The notes beneath the pieces were generated by a model. The model was not told the DNA's origin. It made no database searches and saw only the letters and a program-made list of their open reading frames with translations. The position numbers and the translations under genes were made by a program. From Caballeronia choica (lineage in GTDB: Bacteria; Pseudomonadota; Gammaproteobacteria; Burkholderiales; Burkholderiaceae), in assembly GCF_001544535.1 (NCBI RefSeq), contig NZ_FCON02000007.1, positions 1-64,000 of the forward strand: a stretch of DNA of 64,000 nt, in the 5' to 3' direction. Shown here one piece after another: positions 16,292 to 26,387 of this stretch (positions are counted from its first letter, which is position 1; the number at the start of each line of letters is the position of its first letter).

Positions 16292-16528
16292 ATGAAATGG
16301 ACAGACACACGGCCAACCACCCCGGGTTACTACTGGTTGCGCTTCGTCGACGACCGATCGCCCCAACAAACCATCGCGGAAATCTCCGAGGTACCTGGCA
16401 ATGGAAAGGGCGAATACGTCGTAATTCTGATGGGAGACGACTCCATCATGGAACTTGACGACGCGTTCTTCGATGGGGGGCTGTTCGCTGGACCGATCGA
16501 GCCACCGTTGATCGAGGACCGACCGTAG
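16292..16528 (+). CDS. Small hypothetical cytoplasmic protein
   Basis: 78 aa, acidic, beginning MKWTDTRPTTPGYYWLRFVD and ending in 'GPIEPPLIEDRP'. The opening 'W-x-D-x-x-P-x-x-x-G-x-Y-W' resembles small phage- or plasmid-borne proteins of unknown function that begin with a Trp/Pro/Gly-Tyr-Tyr-Trp segment. No membrane segment is present. ATG 16292 is preferred over 16274 because homologous-looking proteins start at MKW. It stands 84 bp before otsA on the same strand. Confidence 0.5.
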   Translation: MKWTDTRPTTPGYYWLRFVDDRSPQQTIAEISEVPGNGKGEYVVILMGDDSIMELDDAFFDGGLFAGPIEPPLIEDRP

Positions 16529-16612
16529 TCAGACCGACCGCCGGACGGGAAGCGCGGCCGATTGATGCTAACGTGCGAGACTATCGGTCCGAATGCCAAC
16601 TCCGAGCCTGTC

Positions 16613-18019
<1,407 letters not shown>

Positions 18020-18397
18020 GTTGGATGAATCTTCGGGCCAACGGACCTCAGATCAAGCGTCACGCAGCGTCGTGCCTCTATTTCAAGTGCATTAAGCGGG
18101 GTCGCTGACGTGCAGGGTCTCGGCGTATCGACGTATCGGCACAGCGCACTTCGCTTCAACCTTTAGCTATCGCGCCAGGAGTGCGGGCGTTCGGATCGTC
18201 GTATGGGTCGTGGTAGTTCCGCACGATCACCCACGGCAGATGCGCTGCACCCAGGCCCGCAGTGCCGTAGGTTATTGTGCGATGCTCAAAAGCGAGCGTT
18301 TCCGGGACGACAGCTCCCGAATGGCTTCTAGAGGCAGATCCAATCCTCAGCCATCCGGGCTGATCGCCAGGCTAATCCTCTCCCAATGCATGTCAGA
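18020..18397. other. Intergenic region between convergent genes; unrecognised open frame
   Basis: 378 bp between otsA and the sulfatase gene. On the minus strand an open frame of about 71 codons (18371-18156) without an ATG ends in 'YHDPYDDPNARTPG', which looks protein-like and could be a gene remnant, but I cannot name a family. Nothing else is visible. Confidence 0.35.
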
Positions 18398-19888
18398 TCA
18401 ATGGTGGGCACCGCCGCCCGCATCGTCCAGTTGCCGCAGCACGGCGTCGAGGTTGAACGAAGCCGGTTTCTGGCGCGGCGGAAAGGCCTTGAACGCTTCG
18501 ATCTGTGATCCTACAACCGCTTGCATCCCGTATAGGAGATAAGCGTGCGATATCATCCAGTCGTAGTATGTGTTTGAGTTCTCATCGGCGCGCTCGAACG
18601 GATCCCGCCGAAGATTGAACATCTTTGGAATCCGCAGCCGAACGAAGGGTTCCGCCCAGCACGCCAACTGCTTGGCACGCTGTTCCAGCAGTACCATTTT
18701 CCAGTCACGCACACGGATTGCCATCACGTCGCCGTCGTCGCTGATATAGAAGAACGAATCGCGCGGGCTTTCTTTCACTTCCCCGGTCAGATAGGGGAGC
18801 ATGTTGAAACCGTCCAGGTGAACCTTGTACGTTTTCTCGCCAGCTTTATGTCCCTTAAGCAGCTTTTCCTTCACATCCGGCTCGCCAGCTGCCGCGACTA
18901 AGGTGGTCATCCAGTCCTGGTGCGTGACGATCCCGTTAAGAACCGTGCCAGCAGGAATTTTCCCCGGCCACCGAACGAACGCTGGAACGCGCCAGCCCCC
19001 TTCCCAATTCGTATTCTTTTCAGACCGGAATGGGGTAATGCCAGCGTCTGGCCAGCTATTGAAGTGAGGGCCGTTATCAGTCGAGTACATGACGATGGTA
19101 TCGTCGGCAATTCCCAATTCCTCAAGCTTTGCCAGCATCCTGCCGATGTTCTCGTCGTGCGCGACCATGACGTCGTTATATTCGCCCTGTCCGCTCTTGC
19201 CCTTGTGCTTTTCTGCACAGTGGGTCCGGAAATGCATCGCCGTCGTGTTGTACCAGAGGAAGAACGGTTTCCCGTCCTTATGCGCCTTGTCGATGAAAGC
19301 GGAGGCATGGGCGGTCGTCTCGTCGTCGATCGTTTCCATGCGCTTCCTGGTGAGCGCACCGGTATCTTCGATCTTCTGAGCGCCTTTGCCGTCGGACCAG
19401 CAATGGAGCACGCCCCTCGGACCGAAACGTTTCTTGAACGCCGGATCCTTGGGATAATCCGGATCCTCGGGCTCTTCTTCCGCATTCAGGTGATACAGGT
19501 TGCCAAAGAACTCGTCAAATCCATGCATGGTAGGCAAGAATTCATCCTTGTCGCCCAGATGGTTCTTGCCGAACTGCCCGGTGACATAACCCAGCGGCCT
19601 GAGCATCTCGGCGATCGTGGGGTCTTCGGCCGACAGGCCAACGTCGGCGCCCGGCATACCGACCTTGGTCAGTCCTGTCCGGATCGGATTCTGCCCGGTA
19701 ATGAATGCTGCGCGTCCAGCCGTACAACTCTGCTGTGCATAGTAATCTGTGAACGCCACGCCCTCATTTGCAATGCGATCAATATTGGGCGTGCGATAAC
19801 CCATCTGCCCACGGCTGTTGAAGCTGATGTTCCACCATCCGATATCATCGCCCCAAAGAATCAGGATATTCGGTTGCTTTGTCGCCAT
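18398..19888 (-). CDS. Arylsulfatase (type I, formylglycine-dependent)
   Basis: 496 aa. The metal site 'ILWGDDIGWW' is near residue 10, and the activation motif C55-T-A-G-R59 is followed by 'ITGQNPIRTGL'. 'GKNHLGD', 'FFLWYNTTAMHF', 'STDNGPHFNSWPDAG' and 'VHLDGFNMLPYLTGEV' complete the sulfatase core. CxAxR is the form handled by anaerobic-type radical SAM maturases, and such a maturase is encoded just upstream on the same strand. There is no signal peptide, so it should hydrolyse sulfate esters in the cytoplasm. ATG 19888 lies 11 bases after AAAGGAG. The C-terminus is Gly-His rich. Confidence 0.92.
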   Translation of the reverse strand: MATKQPNILILWGDDIGWWNISFNSRGQMGYRTPNIDRIANEGVAFTDYYAQQSCTAGRAAFITGQNPIRTGLTKVGMPGADVGLSAEDPTIAEMLRPLGYVTGQFGKNHLGDKDEFLPTMHGFDEFFGNLYHLNAEEEPEDPDYPKDPAFKKRFGPRGVLHCWSDGKGAQKIEDTGALTRKRMETIDDETTAHASAFIDKAHKDGKPFFLWYNTTAMHFRTHCAEKHKGKSGQGEYNDVMVAHDENIGRMLAKLEELGIADDTIVMYSTDNGPHFNSWPDAGITPFRSEKNTNWEGGWRVPAFVRWPGKIPAGTVLNGIVTHQDWMTTLVAAAGEPDVKEKLLKGHKAGEKTYKVHLDGFNMLPYLTGEVKESPRDSFFYISDDGDVMAIRVRDWKMVLLEQRAKQLACWAEPFVRLRIPKMFNLRRDPFERADENSNTYYDWMISHAYLLYGMQAVVGSQIEAFKAFPPRQKPASFNLDAVLRQLDDAGGGAHH

Positions 19889-20043
19889 GATTGTTTCCAC
19901 TCCTTTAAGATGACGCCCGGGTCATTGGGCAAGCCGGGCGAAGAGGCTGCATCAATCACCGAAGTGAGCCAGCGTGTCGCTCGCCGGTTCCTGCTCCGTG
20001 CAGGATGTCACGACCACCGACGTCTTTGGGCACCACGTTCCCA

Positions 20044-21480
20044 TCATGAGGCGCTCCGCTCCTCACCGCTCGCCGGGTCAAACGGACGACGCGATGCGTT
20101 ATTACCGTGGCAGAATTTGAATTTCCTGCCACTGCCGCATGGACAGGGTGCATAAGGACCGCGCCGTTTATCTTCGATTGCGGTCATCGCCATCACGTCA
20201 GATGGCGGCCGGCCATCACGAAGGAGTTTCGCCATCGTCTCCATCGCAGGGCGCGATTGGGTGAAGAACAACTCGAGACCGGAGCACAAATAGTTTTGCC
20301 CTGTCTCGCCGTCCCGTGAAAGCGCGAAGCGGTCCTTCGGACATCCGCCGTTACACAGCGCCCTCACTTCGCAACTCCTGCACTGGGCCGTAAGTGAGTC
20401 GCGCTTGTCCAGTCCAAACTTGCGCTGTTCGGGCGATGCCATGAGCTTGAGCATGTGCGTTTCGTGAATATTGCCTAGCAGATATCCGGGTTCGACAAAG
20501 TGGTCGCATGAATATAGATCGCCGTTGTACTCGAGGGCGGGGCCGAGGCCACAGGTCGGGGCGTGGATGCACAACAGATGGCGACCGAAGAAGGCCTCTA
20601 GCGTCACGTCGAACAATTGCACAAAGACGCGTCCGACGTCGTGGCGCACCCACTCCTCGAAGACATCCATAAGGAAGAGACCATATTGCTTCGCGCCGAC
20701 TGAACGTTCAGTGACAAGATTGCCGGTCTGTGTATACAAAACGCGCTTGTGGCCCGCCCGTTCGCTCCAGCCCCGATTCGCGAGCTGGATCGTCTGTTCC
20801 GTTGCGCGCTCGATGATCGGGATAAACTGGATCCACCGTGCGCCGAGTTCATCGCGAAAGAAGCGATATATCGAGCGGCCGTAGTGCTGGTTGGCGGAGT
20901 TGACCGTGCACAGGATGTTGAACTCAACGCCATGCTTGCGTAGTAGATTCCACCCGCCCATGACCAGATCGAAGGTACCCTGCGCACGACGATCGACGCG
21001 AAAGGTGTCGTGAAGTTCACGCGGACCATCGACACTTAGCCCCACGAGAAAGTGATATTGCTTGAAGAACTCGCACCATTCGTCGTCGAGAAGAATGCCG
21101 TTGGTCTGAAACGTGTGTTTCACGGACTGTCCCGGCCTGCGGTACTTTTCGACTAGTTCGACCGCGTGCCTGAAGAATTCGACCTTCATTAGCGTGGGCT
21201 CTCCGCCTTGCCACGCTACGGTAACCTCTGGCGTGCGATGCGACTCCAGCAACTGGCGAATGTATGCTTCCAGCGTCGCCTGCGACATCCGGTGCTTTTC
21301 ATTTGGATACAGCGCCTCTTTCGACAGGAAAAAGCAGTATTTGCAGTCGATGTTGCAGGTCGAGCCGCTTGGCTTGGCCAGCAGATGGAAGCATGGCGGC
21401 GCATCCGATATCGGGCTTTTGGCCGTTTGGGCATCGTCGATACTCGATGTTGAAGCGTGAGACAACAACGTGGCTTCCAT
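20044..21480 (-). CDS. Anaerobic sulfatase-maturating enzyme (radical SAM/SPASM) with a C-terminal SEC-C motif
   Basis: 478 aa. The radical SAM cluster motif C42-xxx-C46-xx-C49 is in 'TCNIDCKYCFF'. 'VAWQGGEPTL' and 'TFQTNGILLDDEW' follow. SPASM cysteines are in 'CIHAPTCGLGPALEYNGDLYSCDHF' (quoted here only as the segments CIHAPTCG and LYSCDHF), 'CRSCEVRALCNGGCPKDRF' and 'NYLCSG'. It oxidises the active-site Cys of the neighbouring sulfatase to formylglycine. A zinc-binding SEC-C motif 'APCPCGSGRKFKFCHG' at about 451-466 is an unusual tail. The gene precedes the sulfatase by about 155 bp on the same strand. Confidence 0.93.
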   Translation of the reverse strand: MEATLLSHASTSSIDDAQTAKSPISDAPPCFHLLAKPSGSTCNIDCKYCFFLSKEALYPNEKHRMSQATLEAYIRQLLESHRTPEVTVAWQGGEPTLMKVEFFRHAVELVEKYRRPGQSVKHTFQTNGILLDDEWCEFFKQYHFLVGLSVDGPRELHDTFRVDRRAQGTFDLVMGGWNLLRKHGVEFNILCTVNSANQHYGRSIYRFFRDELGARWIQFIPIIERATEQTIQLANRGWSERAGHKRVLYTQTGNLVTERSVGAKQYGLFLMDVFEEWVRHDVGRVFVQLFDVTLEAFFGRHLLCIHAPTCGLGPALEYNGDLYSCDHFVEPGYLLGNIHETHMLKLMASPEQRKFGLDKRDSLTAQCRSCEVRALCNGGCPKDRFALSRDGETGQNYLCSGLELFFTQSRPAMETMAKLLRDGRPPSDVMAMTAIEDKRRGPYAPCPCGSGRKFKFCHGNNASRRPFDPASGEERSAS

Positions 21481-21996
21481 CGCCGAGGTCCTCTCTGATC
21501 GTCAGAGTGCCAAAATATTGCCCGACGACACCGTCCGGGCGCCTCAACGCGTCAGAAGGGTCGTATCCGAAGGGAACGGTCGTATACACAAACGTGATTG
21601 GTATTTAAGGCAGTCAGCGTCTGGAAAGCAAACGTAATTTCGTGATTTCCGATTCAAGAGCGTTACGCGAACTTGGCGGTTCCAGATCACGAGACCCGTC
21701 CTCATGCCATTCCAGCGAGCGAGGCATCGAGTAGCCGCGCCGCAGCCATCCTTATGGAAGCAAATACATAACTGTGCTCGCGACCGAATCGAAGGAACTC
21801 CGCGCATGCTCGTGCAAGCGTTCATCCGACTGACTACGCACGCATGAGCCACGCCTTCCGGGCGGGAGATTCTCGCAATCGTGCGCTCCATGAACTAGAT
21901 TAACGTTGACGCGTGCGGGCGCCTTGATTTCCGTTCGTGACAATACCGGGAATTTGCTGTTGCAACCCGGGGCCGACGAACCATCCGGAGAACGGT
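21481..21996. other. Divergent intergenic region, no gene recognised
   Basis: 516 bp between the maturase and the DUF202 gene, AT-richer than the flanks. A minus-strand frame from 21589 (MYTTVPFGYDPSDALRRPDG) overlaps the maturase start and could be a small gene, but it has no family resemblance. Promoters for both neighbours must lie here. Confidence 0.4.
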
Positions 21997-22398
21997 GTGG
22001 CTAATGTGGAAGCGCGCTCGTCGAACCAACTGGCGGAGGAGCGGACTGATCTCGCGACGACACGCACGCTGATGGCGGCCGACCGTACCTTGATGGCGTG
22101 GACCCGCACTGCGCTTTCGATGATCAGTTTTGGCTTCACAATCTACAAGGTACTCGAGGGATTTAGAGAAGCGGGCGTTCATCTGGCCCATCCGCATAGT
22201 CCTCGGACCATCGGGCTTTTTCTCACGGGATTGGGCACGGTCTCGATGGTGCTGGGAACGATCGAGTACTGGCGAATGATCGTCAGTCTGCGTGACTATC
22301 AGCCAGTGAGCGTCTGGCGGCCCACTTTTTTAGTTGCGTTGATCATGGCTTTTTCGGGCAGCTTTCTCTTTCTCAGCATCATCATAAGGTTGCTCTGA
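21997..22398 (+). CDS. DUF202 (YidH-type) inner membrane protein
   Basis: 133 aa from a GTG with GGAG six bases upstream. The family pattern 'TRTLMAADRTLMAWTRTALS' is followed by 'MISFGFTIYKVLEG' and two more membrane segments ('GLFLTGLGTVSMVLGTIEYW' and 'FLVALIMAFSGSFLFLSII'). Function unknown in the family. It precedes a transporter-like gene by about 125 bp on the same strand. Confidence 0.88.
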   Translation: MANVEARSSNQLAEERTDLATTRTLMAADRTLMAWTRTALSMISFGFTIYKVLEGFREAGVHLAHPHSPRTIGLFLTGLGTVSMVLGTIEYWRMIVSLRDYQPVSVWRPTFLVALIMAFSGSFLFLSIIIRLL

Positions 22399-22523
22399 GC
22401 GCACGCGAGACCCCGGGTGCAGAAGTGGCCTTGCCAGGCCAGATCGTGGTTCAATGGACGTATCGGATAGATCGCATTCCGGATCACGTGGTCGCTGTAC
22501 CGCTTGGAAAAGGTGCCAGTGTC

Positions 22524-23345
22524 GTGACTGAAGCCCTGATGATCCTGCTGAAGGTCTCCATTGTCGTGCTTATCGCGTGCGTCGGTGCGGGGACTTCACC
22601 TTCCGAGCTGACCTATCTATGGCGGCGCCCCGCGCTATTACTACGTTCCCTTGCAGCAATGTATCTGCTGGTTCCCCTGGTCGCGTTCGGACTTGTGCTG
22701 ATCATGCCCATCGAGCGAGGGGTCAAAGCGGCGATGCTGGTGCTCGCAGTGTCGGCGGGAGCCCCACTGCTTCCCAGACGGCTCAAGAAACTGAAGAGCC
22801 AGCCATACATCTTTAGCTTGCTGATCACATCCTCGCTCGTCGCCATTGTCGCCGTGCCGCTGTGGGTGGCGTTGTTGGGCGCCTACTTTGACGTTAGGGT
22901 CGACCTACCCGTAAGCGCTGTCGTATCGGACATTGCTAAAACCATTCTGCTGCCGATTATGATCGGCATGGCGCTTCGCCTCATTCTCCCGGCCTGGTCG
23001 GAACGGCTGTCGGACCGGCTGATCAAGATTGCCGGTATTGTCCTGGCAGCGTCCGGCATCATCCTGCTAGTCGTACATAGGGAGCACCTGGTGGGTCTGA
23101 GCTGGCAAGGCGTGCTCGCGCTCGTGGGACTGATGGTTTTTGCGTTATTCATCGGTCAGCTTCTCGGCGGACCCAACCCAAGTGACCGAACCGCGCTGGC
23201 GATCGCCTGCGCAACCCGGCACGTCGGCATTGCGCTGATCGTCGCAACGGAGTTTGACGGCGTAAGAACAGCCGTACTGGTTGTTGCGTACTTCGTCACT
23301 GCTTTCATCGTTTCGAGCCTTTATCTGACCTGGCGACGACGATAG
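22524..23345 (+). CDS. BASS-family (bile acid:sodium symporter-like) membrane protein
   Basis: About 273 aa with nine or so hydrophobic segments. The N-terminal bundle has 'LKVSIVVLIACVGAGTSP' and 'LLVPLVAFGLVLIMPIERGVKAAMLVL', quoted as parts, then 'SAGAPLLPRRLKKLKSQP'. The second half has 'CATRHVGIALIVATEFDG', which corresponds to the 'G-x-R/Q-N' crossover region of the fold, with Arg-His in place of the usual Gln-Asn. The GTG at 22524 is preferred; the ATG at 22425 would add a polar 33-residue extension. Substrate unknown. Confidence 0.72.
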   Translation: MTEALMILLKVSIVVLIACVGAGTSPSELTYLWRRPALLLRSLAAMYLLVPLVAFGLVLIMPIERGVKAAMLVLAVSAGAPLLPRRLKKLKSQPYIFSLLITSSLVAIVAVPLWVALLGAYFDVRVDLPVSAVVSDIAKTILLPIMIGMALRLILPAWSERLSDRLIKIAGIVLAASGIILLVVHREHLVGLSWQGVLALVGLMVFALFIGQLLGGPNPSDRTALAIACATRHVGIALIVATEFDGVRTAVLVVAYFVTAFIVSSLYLTWRRR

Positions 23346-23367
23346 CTTGCCATGGCAAGCAAGCCAC

Positions 23368-24261
23368 TCAAGGCTTCACAGGTGACCACGAGCCGTCGGG
23401 ATCGAATGACCCGAGCCGTGACGCAATGCGCGCGGTTTGTGGTCCGAGGTTTTTCTGGTAAAGCTGGCCTTCGTCGTTGACGAGGAATGTCATCACACCC
23501 GTCGCGCCGTACGAGACTGGCCATGCCACGAGTGAGCATCCGTCGACGAGCACGCCGTCGCGCTCGTAGCTCTTGCGGCCGCCATTCGCGTGCACGCCTT
23601 GCGTCGTGAGAATCCGATAGTGATAGCCGTGGTAGCCGCCCGCAGGCGCACCGTTGCCTTGTTGCATCGCGATCGCGAGGGGTCCTAGCGGGCTCGGTGC
23701 TTCGCCCTGGGTGGCGGGCCAGTAGAGCCCATCTCGCTGTCCCGGCCTGCTCACGAGGCGCTGCGCATAGTGGTGCGTGAGCCCGCGATAGTCGTGCTGC
23801 GCATCGAGATACGCGAGCGACGTCCGCATTGCCGCGCGCTCGTTGCGACCGATACGCCGCGTCAGCAGTTCGTCCCGGCCGGCGCCCGGATCGAAGCGCC
23901 AGCCGCGCTGCGTCTTCACGAGCGGAATGGGCAGCGTCCACCCGTTCGTGCCGACCGCGACATGCGCGACCGCCGGATTCTGTCCGGACGAGGGCTCGGT
24001 CACGATCTCATGGCTCTGCGACCACGCGCCGAGAAATCGATACACATCGTCCTGACTGACGTCGTGAGCCGGAATGAAGCGCCGGAAATCGCTGCCGAGC
24101 ACGCGTTGCATCGCGGCGTCGTCGCTGCTGGCGAGCGCGTCGACGAATGCGCTGGCGCCGGCTTCCGGCGTCGGAAAGACGGCTTGCGCGCGGGCGCCCG
24201 GCACGCCCGCAACCAGGAGCCACGCGGAGAACAGCGTGCGGGTCAGGAAAGAACGGGTCAT
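23368..24261 (-). CDS. DUF2950 exported protein
   Basis: 297 aa with a signal peptide (MTRSFLTRTLFSAWLLVAG to 'ARAQ'). DUF2950 features are 'FPTPEAGASAFVDALASSD', 'WTLPIPLVKTQRGWRFDPGAG', 'YHGYHYRILTTQG' and 'VSYGATGVMTFLVNDEGQLYQKNLG' (in parts). It is next to a DUF3300 gene on the same strand, 25 bp apart, the common pairing for these two envelope proteins. Biochemical role unknown. Confidence 0.88.
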   Translation of the reverse strand: MTRSFLTRTLFSAWLLVAGVPGARAQAVFPTPEAGASAFVDALASSDDAAMQRVLGSDFRRFIPAHDVSQDDVYRFLGAWSQSHEIVTEPSSGQNPAVAHVAVGTNGWTLPIPLVKTQRGWRFDPGAGRDELLTRRIGRNERAAMRTSLAYLDAQHDYRGLTHHYAQRLVSRPGQRDGLYWPATQGEAPSPLGPLAIAMQQGNGAPAGGYHGYHYRILTTQGVHANGGRKSYERDGVLVDGCSLVAWPVSYGATGVMTFLVNDEGQLYQKNLGPQTARIASRLGSFDPDGSWSPVKP

Positions 24262-24286
24262 CTGAGTCTCCAGTCGCGCTCACGTG

Positions 24287-25486
24287 CTAACGGCGAAAGC
24301 GGCCGCCGAATCCGCCGCCGCCGCCGAATCCACCGCCGCCGAACCGTCCTCCGCCGCCGCCGAAACGGTCGCCACCGAATCCGCCGCCGCCAAAGTTGCT
24401 GGCGAGCGAGCTGCGGCTGTCCTCTCCGCGCTGCATGTCCTGACGCGCGCCGTCGCCATCGCCGGCGTCGCGCAACGCGCTGTCGCGATTCGCGTAGTCC
24501 GCGTGGCTCTGCAAGTCGCTCGCGCTGAACCCGCCCTTGTCAATGCCCTGCAAGCGCTGGCTCGCCGATCCGCTCATGTTCTCCCCGGTGCGGCTGTCGA
24601 AGGTCGCCATCGCCTGGCTGCGCGACGTGTCATATCCGCGATACGCGTTGTGTTGCGCGCTGCTGAGGTTTGCGTTGCGGTTCCAGTTCGTCGTGCCGCC
24701 GCTCGCGCTGAGCCTGTTGTTGACGTTGATGTTGTTGTAGTGATTGACGTTGACGTTCACTTCGTGACTGTTCCAGTTGAAGCCGCCCCATAGTGCGTTC
24801 GTCACCGCGATACCGGCGCCGAAGGCAAGACCTGCAGCGAAGCCGGTAGCGATGGCATAACCGGGCGGAGGCGGAATGTAGACGGGCGGATACGCAGGAT
24901 AGAGCCACGGTCCGTACACGAACGCAGGGTTGTAGGTGGGCACGTACACGACTTGGGGATTCGCCGGTTGAATCTGGATGGTGCTCTGCTCGATCACGAC
25001 TTTCTGCTGATCGCCCGATTTGAGGTTCCCCGCCTCGTGCGCCTGCTTGCGCAGCCGCTGGACGGAATCCATCACGTCGTTGGATTGCGCGAGAAACGCA
25101 TCGCCGATCTGCTTGACCCAATCGGGCTTCGACGCCATGGTGGCAAGCACCTGCGGAAACGCAACGAGCGACTGCACGCTCGGGTCCCACGGCTGCGACG
25201 CGACCGCCTTCACGGCTTCGTCGCCGGTCATCGATGCGTGAGCCTTCGACCACGCCGCGGCCGATTCCAGCTCCTTGGGATACGTCGCGGCCATCAGCAC
25301 CTGCGCGAGCAAGGGATCGGGATAAAGGGCGATGGGTGCTGTCAGTGAATCGAGTTTCTGATTCGAGACCTTGACTGCGGCTTGCGCGTGGGCAATGCCC
25401 GGTAACGCGATACCCGTAGCGAGCGGCACGACAAGCGCCGCGCAAAGCACGAGCGCGATTTGAGCGGATAGTCCGGATGATTTCAC
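24287..25486 (-). CDS. DUF3300 exported protein with a Gly-rich tail
   Basis: 399 aa from GTG 25486, which follows GGGAGG by eight bases; an upstream in-frame ATG is also possible. A signal peptide ends at 'GIAHAQA'. The DUF3300 domain includes 'LTAPIALYPDPLLAQVLMAAT' (split as ALYPDPLLAQVL and 'TYPKELESAAAW'), 'ASQPWDPSVQSLVAFPQVL' and 'YVPTYNPAFVYGPWLYPAYP'. The last 40 residues are nearly all Gly, Phe and Arg ('GGGGFGGDRFGGGG'). The pair with DUF2950 suggests an envelope complex, function unknown. Confidence 0.88.
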   Translation of the reverse strand: MKSSGLSAQIALVLCAALVVPLATGIALPGIAHAQAAVKVSNQKLDSLTAPIALYPDPLLAQVLMAATYPKELESAAAWSKAHASMTGDEAVKAVASQPWDPSVQSLVAFPQVLATMASKPDWVKQIGDAFLAQSNDVMDSVQRLRKQAHEAGNLKSGDQQKVVIEQSTIQIQPANPQVVYVPTYNPAFVYGPWLYPAYPPVYIPPPPGYAIATGFAAGLAFGAGIAVTNALWGGFNWNSHEVNVNVNHYNNINVNNRLSASGGTTNWNRNANLSSAQHNAYRGYDTSRSQAMATFDSRTGENMSGSASQRLQGIDKGGFSASDLQSHADYANRDSALRDAGDGDGARQDMQRGEDSRSSLASNFGGGGFGGDRFGGGGGRFGGGGFGGGGGFGGRFRR

Positions 25487-25544
25487 GATCGAGCCCTCCC
25501 AGGCCGCCAGTTCACACCCACTCATGCACGCATTGCCACCGCTT

Positions 25545-26333
25545 TTAGAACTTGATGTGCACGCCGGCAAACGGACCGGCGGTTCTGATATTGTAGTAAA
25601 ACGACGAGGTATTGTAGTCCTGCGCGAGGATCCGATATCCGGCGGTCATGCCAATCGTCCTGGAGACATCCCACGACACCGACGCGATCAACTGCCACGA
25701 ATACTTGGCCCCTCCTGTCCCGACATCCGCGTAGCCCATGACCGACCATTTGTCCGCGAATCGATAGAAAGCACGCACGCCCACCAGACCGTCGACCCAG
25801 TCGACATTCGTGCTTCGTTGGTCACCGGCCGGCAAAACGGGACTGGGAGAAAAGGAAAGCTTCGCGTTGAGATTCGTGTAGCGCAGGCCGGCTATGAGAT
25901 CCACGGGCGTTTTATCGCTCGGCAGAATACGGTAAGCGCCGACCGCCTGAACGATTCCATTGTCCAGTTGCAGGCGTGCCGTACCCAACCGCCCGCCGAG
26001 TATCGGGTCTGACGTGGTCGATACGTTGACGTAAAACCCGTCGACGATGATCGCCCAGCGATCTTTGCGCGCTTCGAAGGTCGCCATCACGCCGAAATCG
26101 AGGTCTCGCCAGATATTGGAGAAGTGGGCATCCACGTTCTGACCGGGAATTACTTGCCCGATGCGGACATTGCCGCTCTGACCCGCGAGCCAAAAGTAGG
26201 GCGTCAGCGAGAACTGCCAACCGTCCGGGCTGGACGACGTCTGCTGCACTTCAGCGGGCGCCGTTGTCGCGACTGTAGTCAGCGATGCACCGACCGCCCA
26301 TGCCGCCATGCGTCGCCGTGATCTCGCTTTCAT
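25545..26333 (-). CDS. Outer membrane beta-barrel-like protein
   Basis: 262 aa. A signal peptide (MKARSRRRMAAWAVGASLT... to 'APAEV') precedes alternating strands such as 'WQFSLTPYFWLAGQSGNVRI', 'RWAIIVDGFYVNVS', 'DLIAGLRYTNLNAKLSF' and 'IGMTAGYRILAQDY'. It ends in a terminal Phe ('GVHIKF'), the BAM recognition signature. No plug or enzyme domain is visible. It sits between DUF3300 and a HAD lipoprotein, all on the minus strand. Confidence 0.82.
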   Translation of the reverse strand: MKARSRRRMAAWAVGASLTTVATTAPAEVQQTSSSPDGWQFSLTPYFWLAGQSGNVRIGQVIPGQNVDAHFSNIWRDLDFGVMATFEARKDRWAIIVDGFYVNVSTTSDPILGGRLGTARLQLDNGIVQAVGAYRILPSDKTPVDLIAGLRYTNLNAKLSFSPSPVLPAGDQRSTNVDWVDGLVGVRAFYRFADKWSVMGYADVGTGGAKYSWQLIASVSWDVSRTIGMTAGYRILAQDYNTSSFYYNIRTAGPFAGVHIKF

Positions 26334-26387
26334 GTCCGCACCCTCACCGAAGATGACGTCATCCGTTAGCCAGGCGTGCCGGATCAT

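Noticed and set aside
18156-18371. Open frame ending 'YHDPYDDPNARTPG' on the minus strand
   Set aside because: It looks protein-like but has no start codon and no family I can name; noted only as a possible remnant.
21299-21589. Minus-strand frame starting MYTTVPFGYDPSDALRRPDG
   Set aside because: It overlaps the start of the maturase gene in another frame and has no recognisable homology; not enough support.
24284-24793. Long plus-strand frame of 169 codons opposite the DUF3300 gene
   Set aside because: It is the shadow of the Gly-rich tail of DUF3300; the Ala/Glu repeats follow from the complementary GGN codons.
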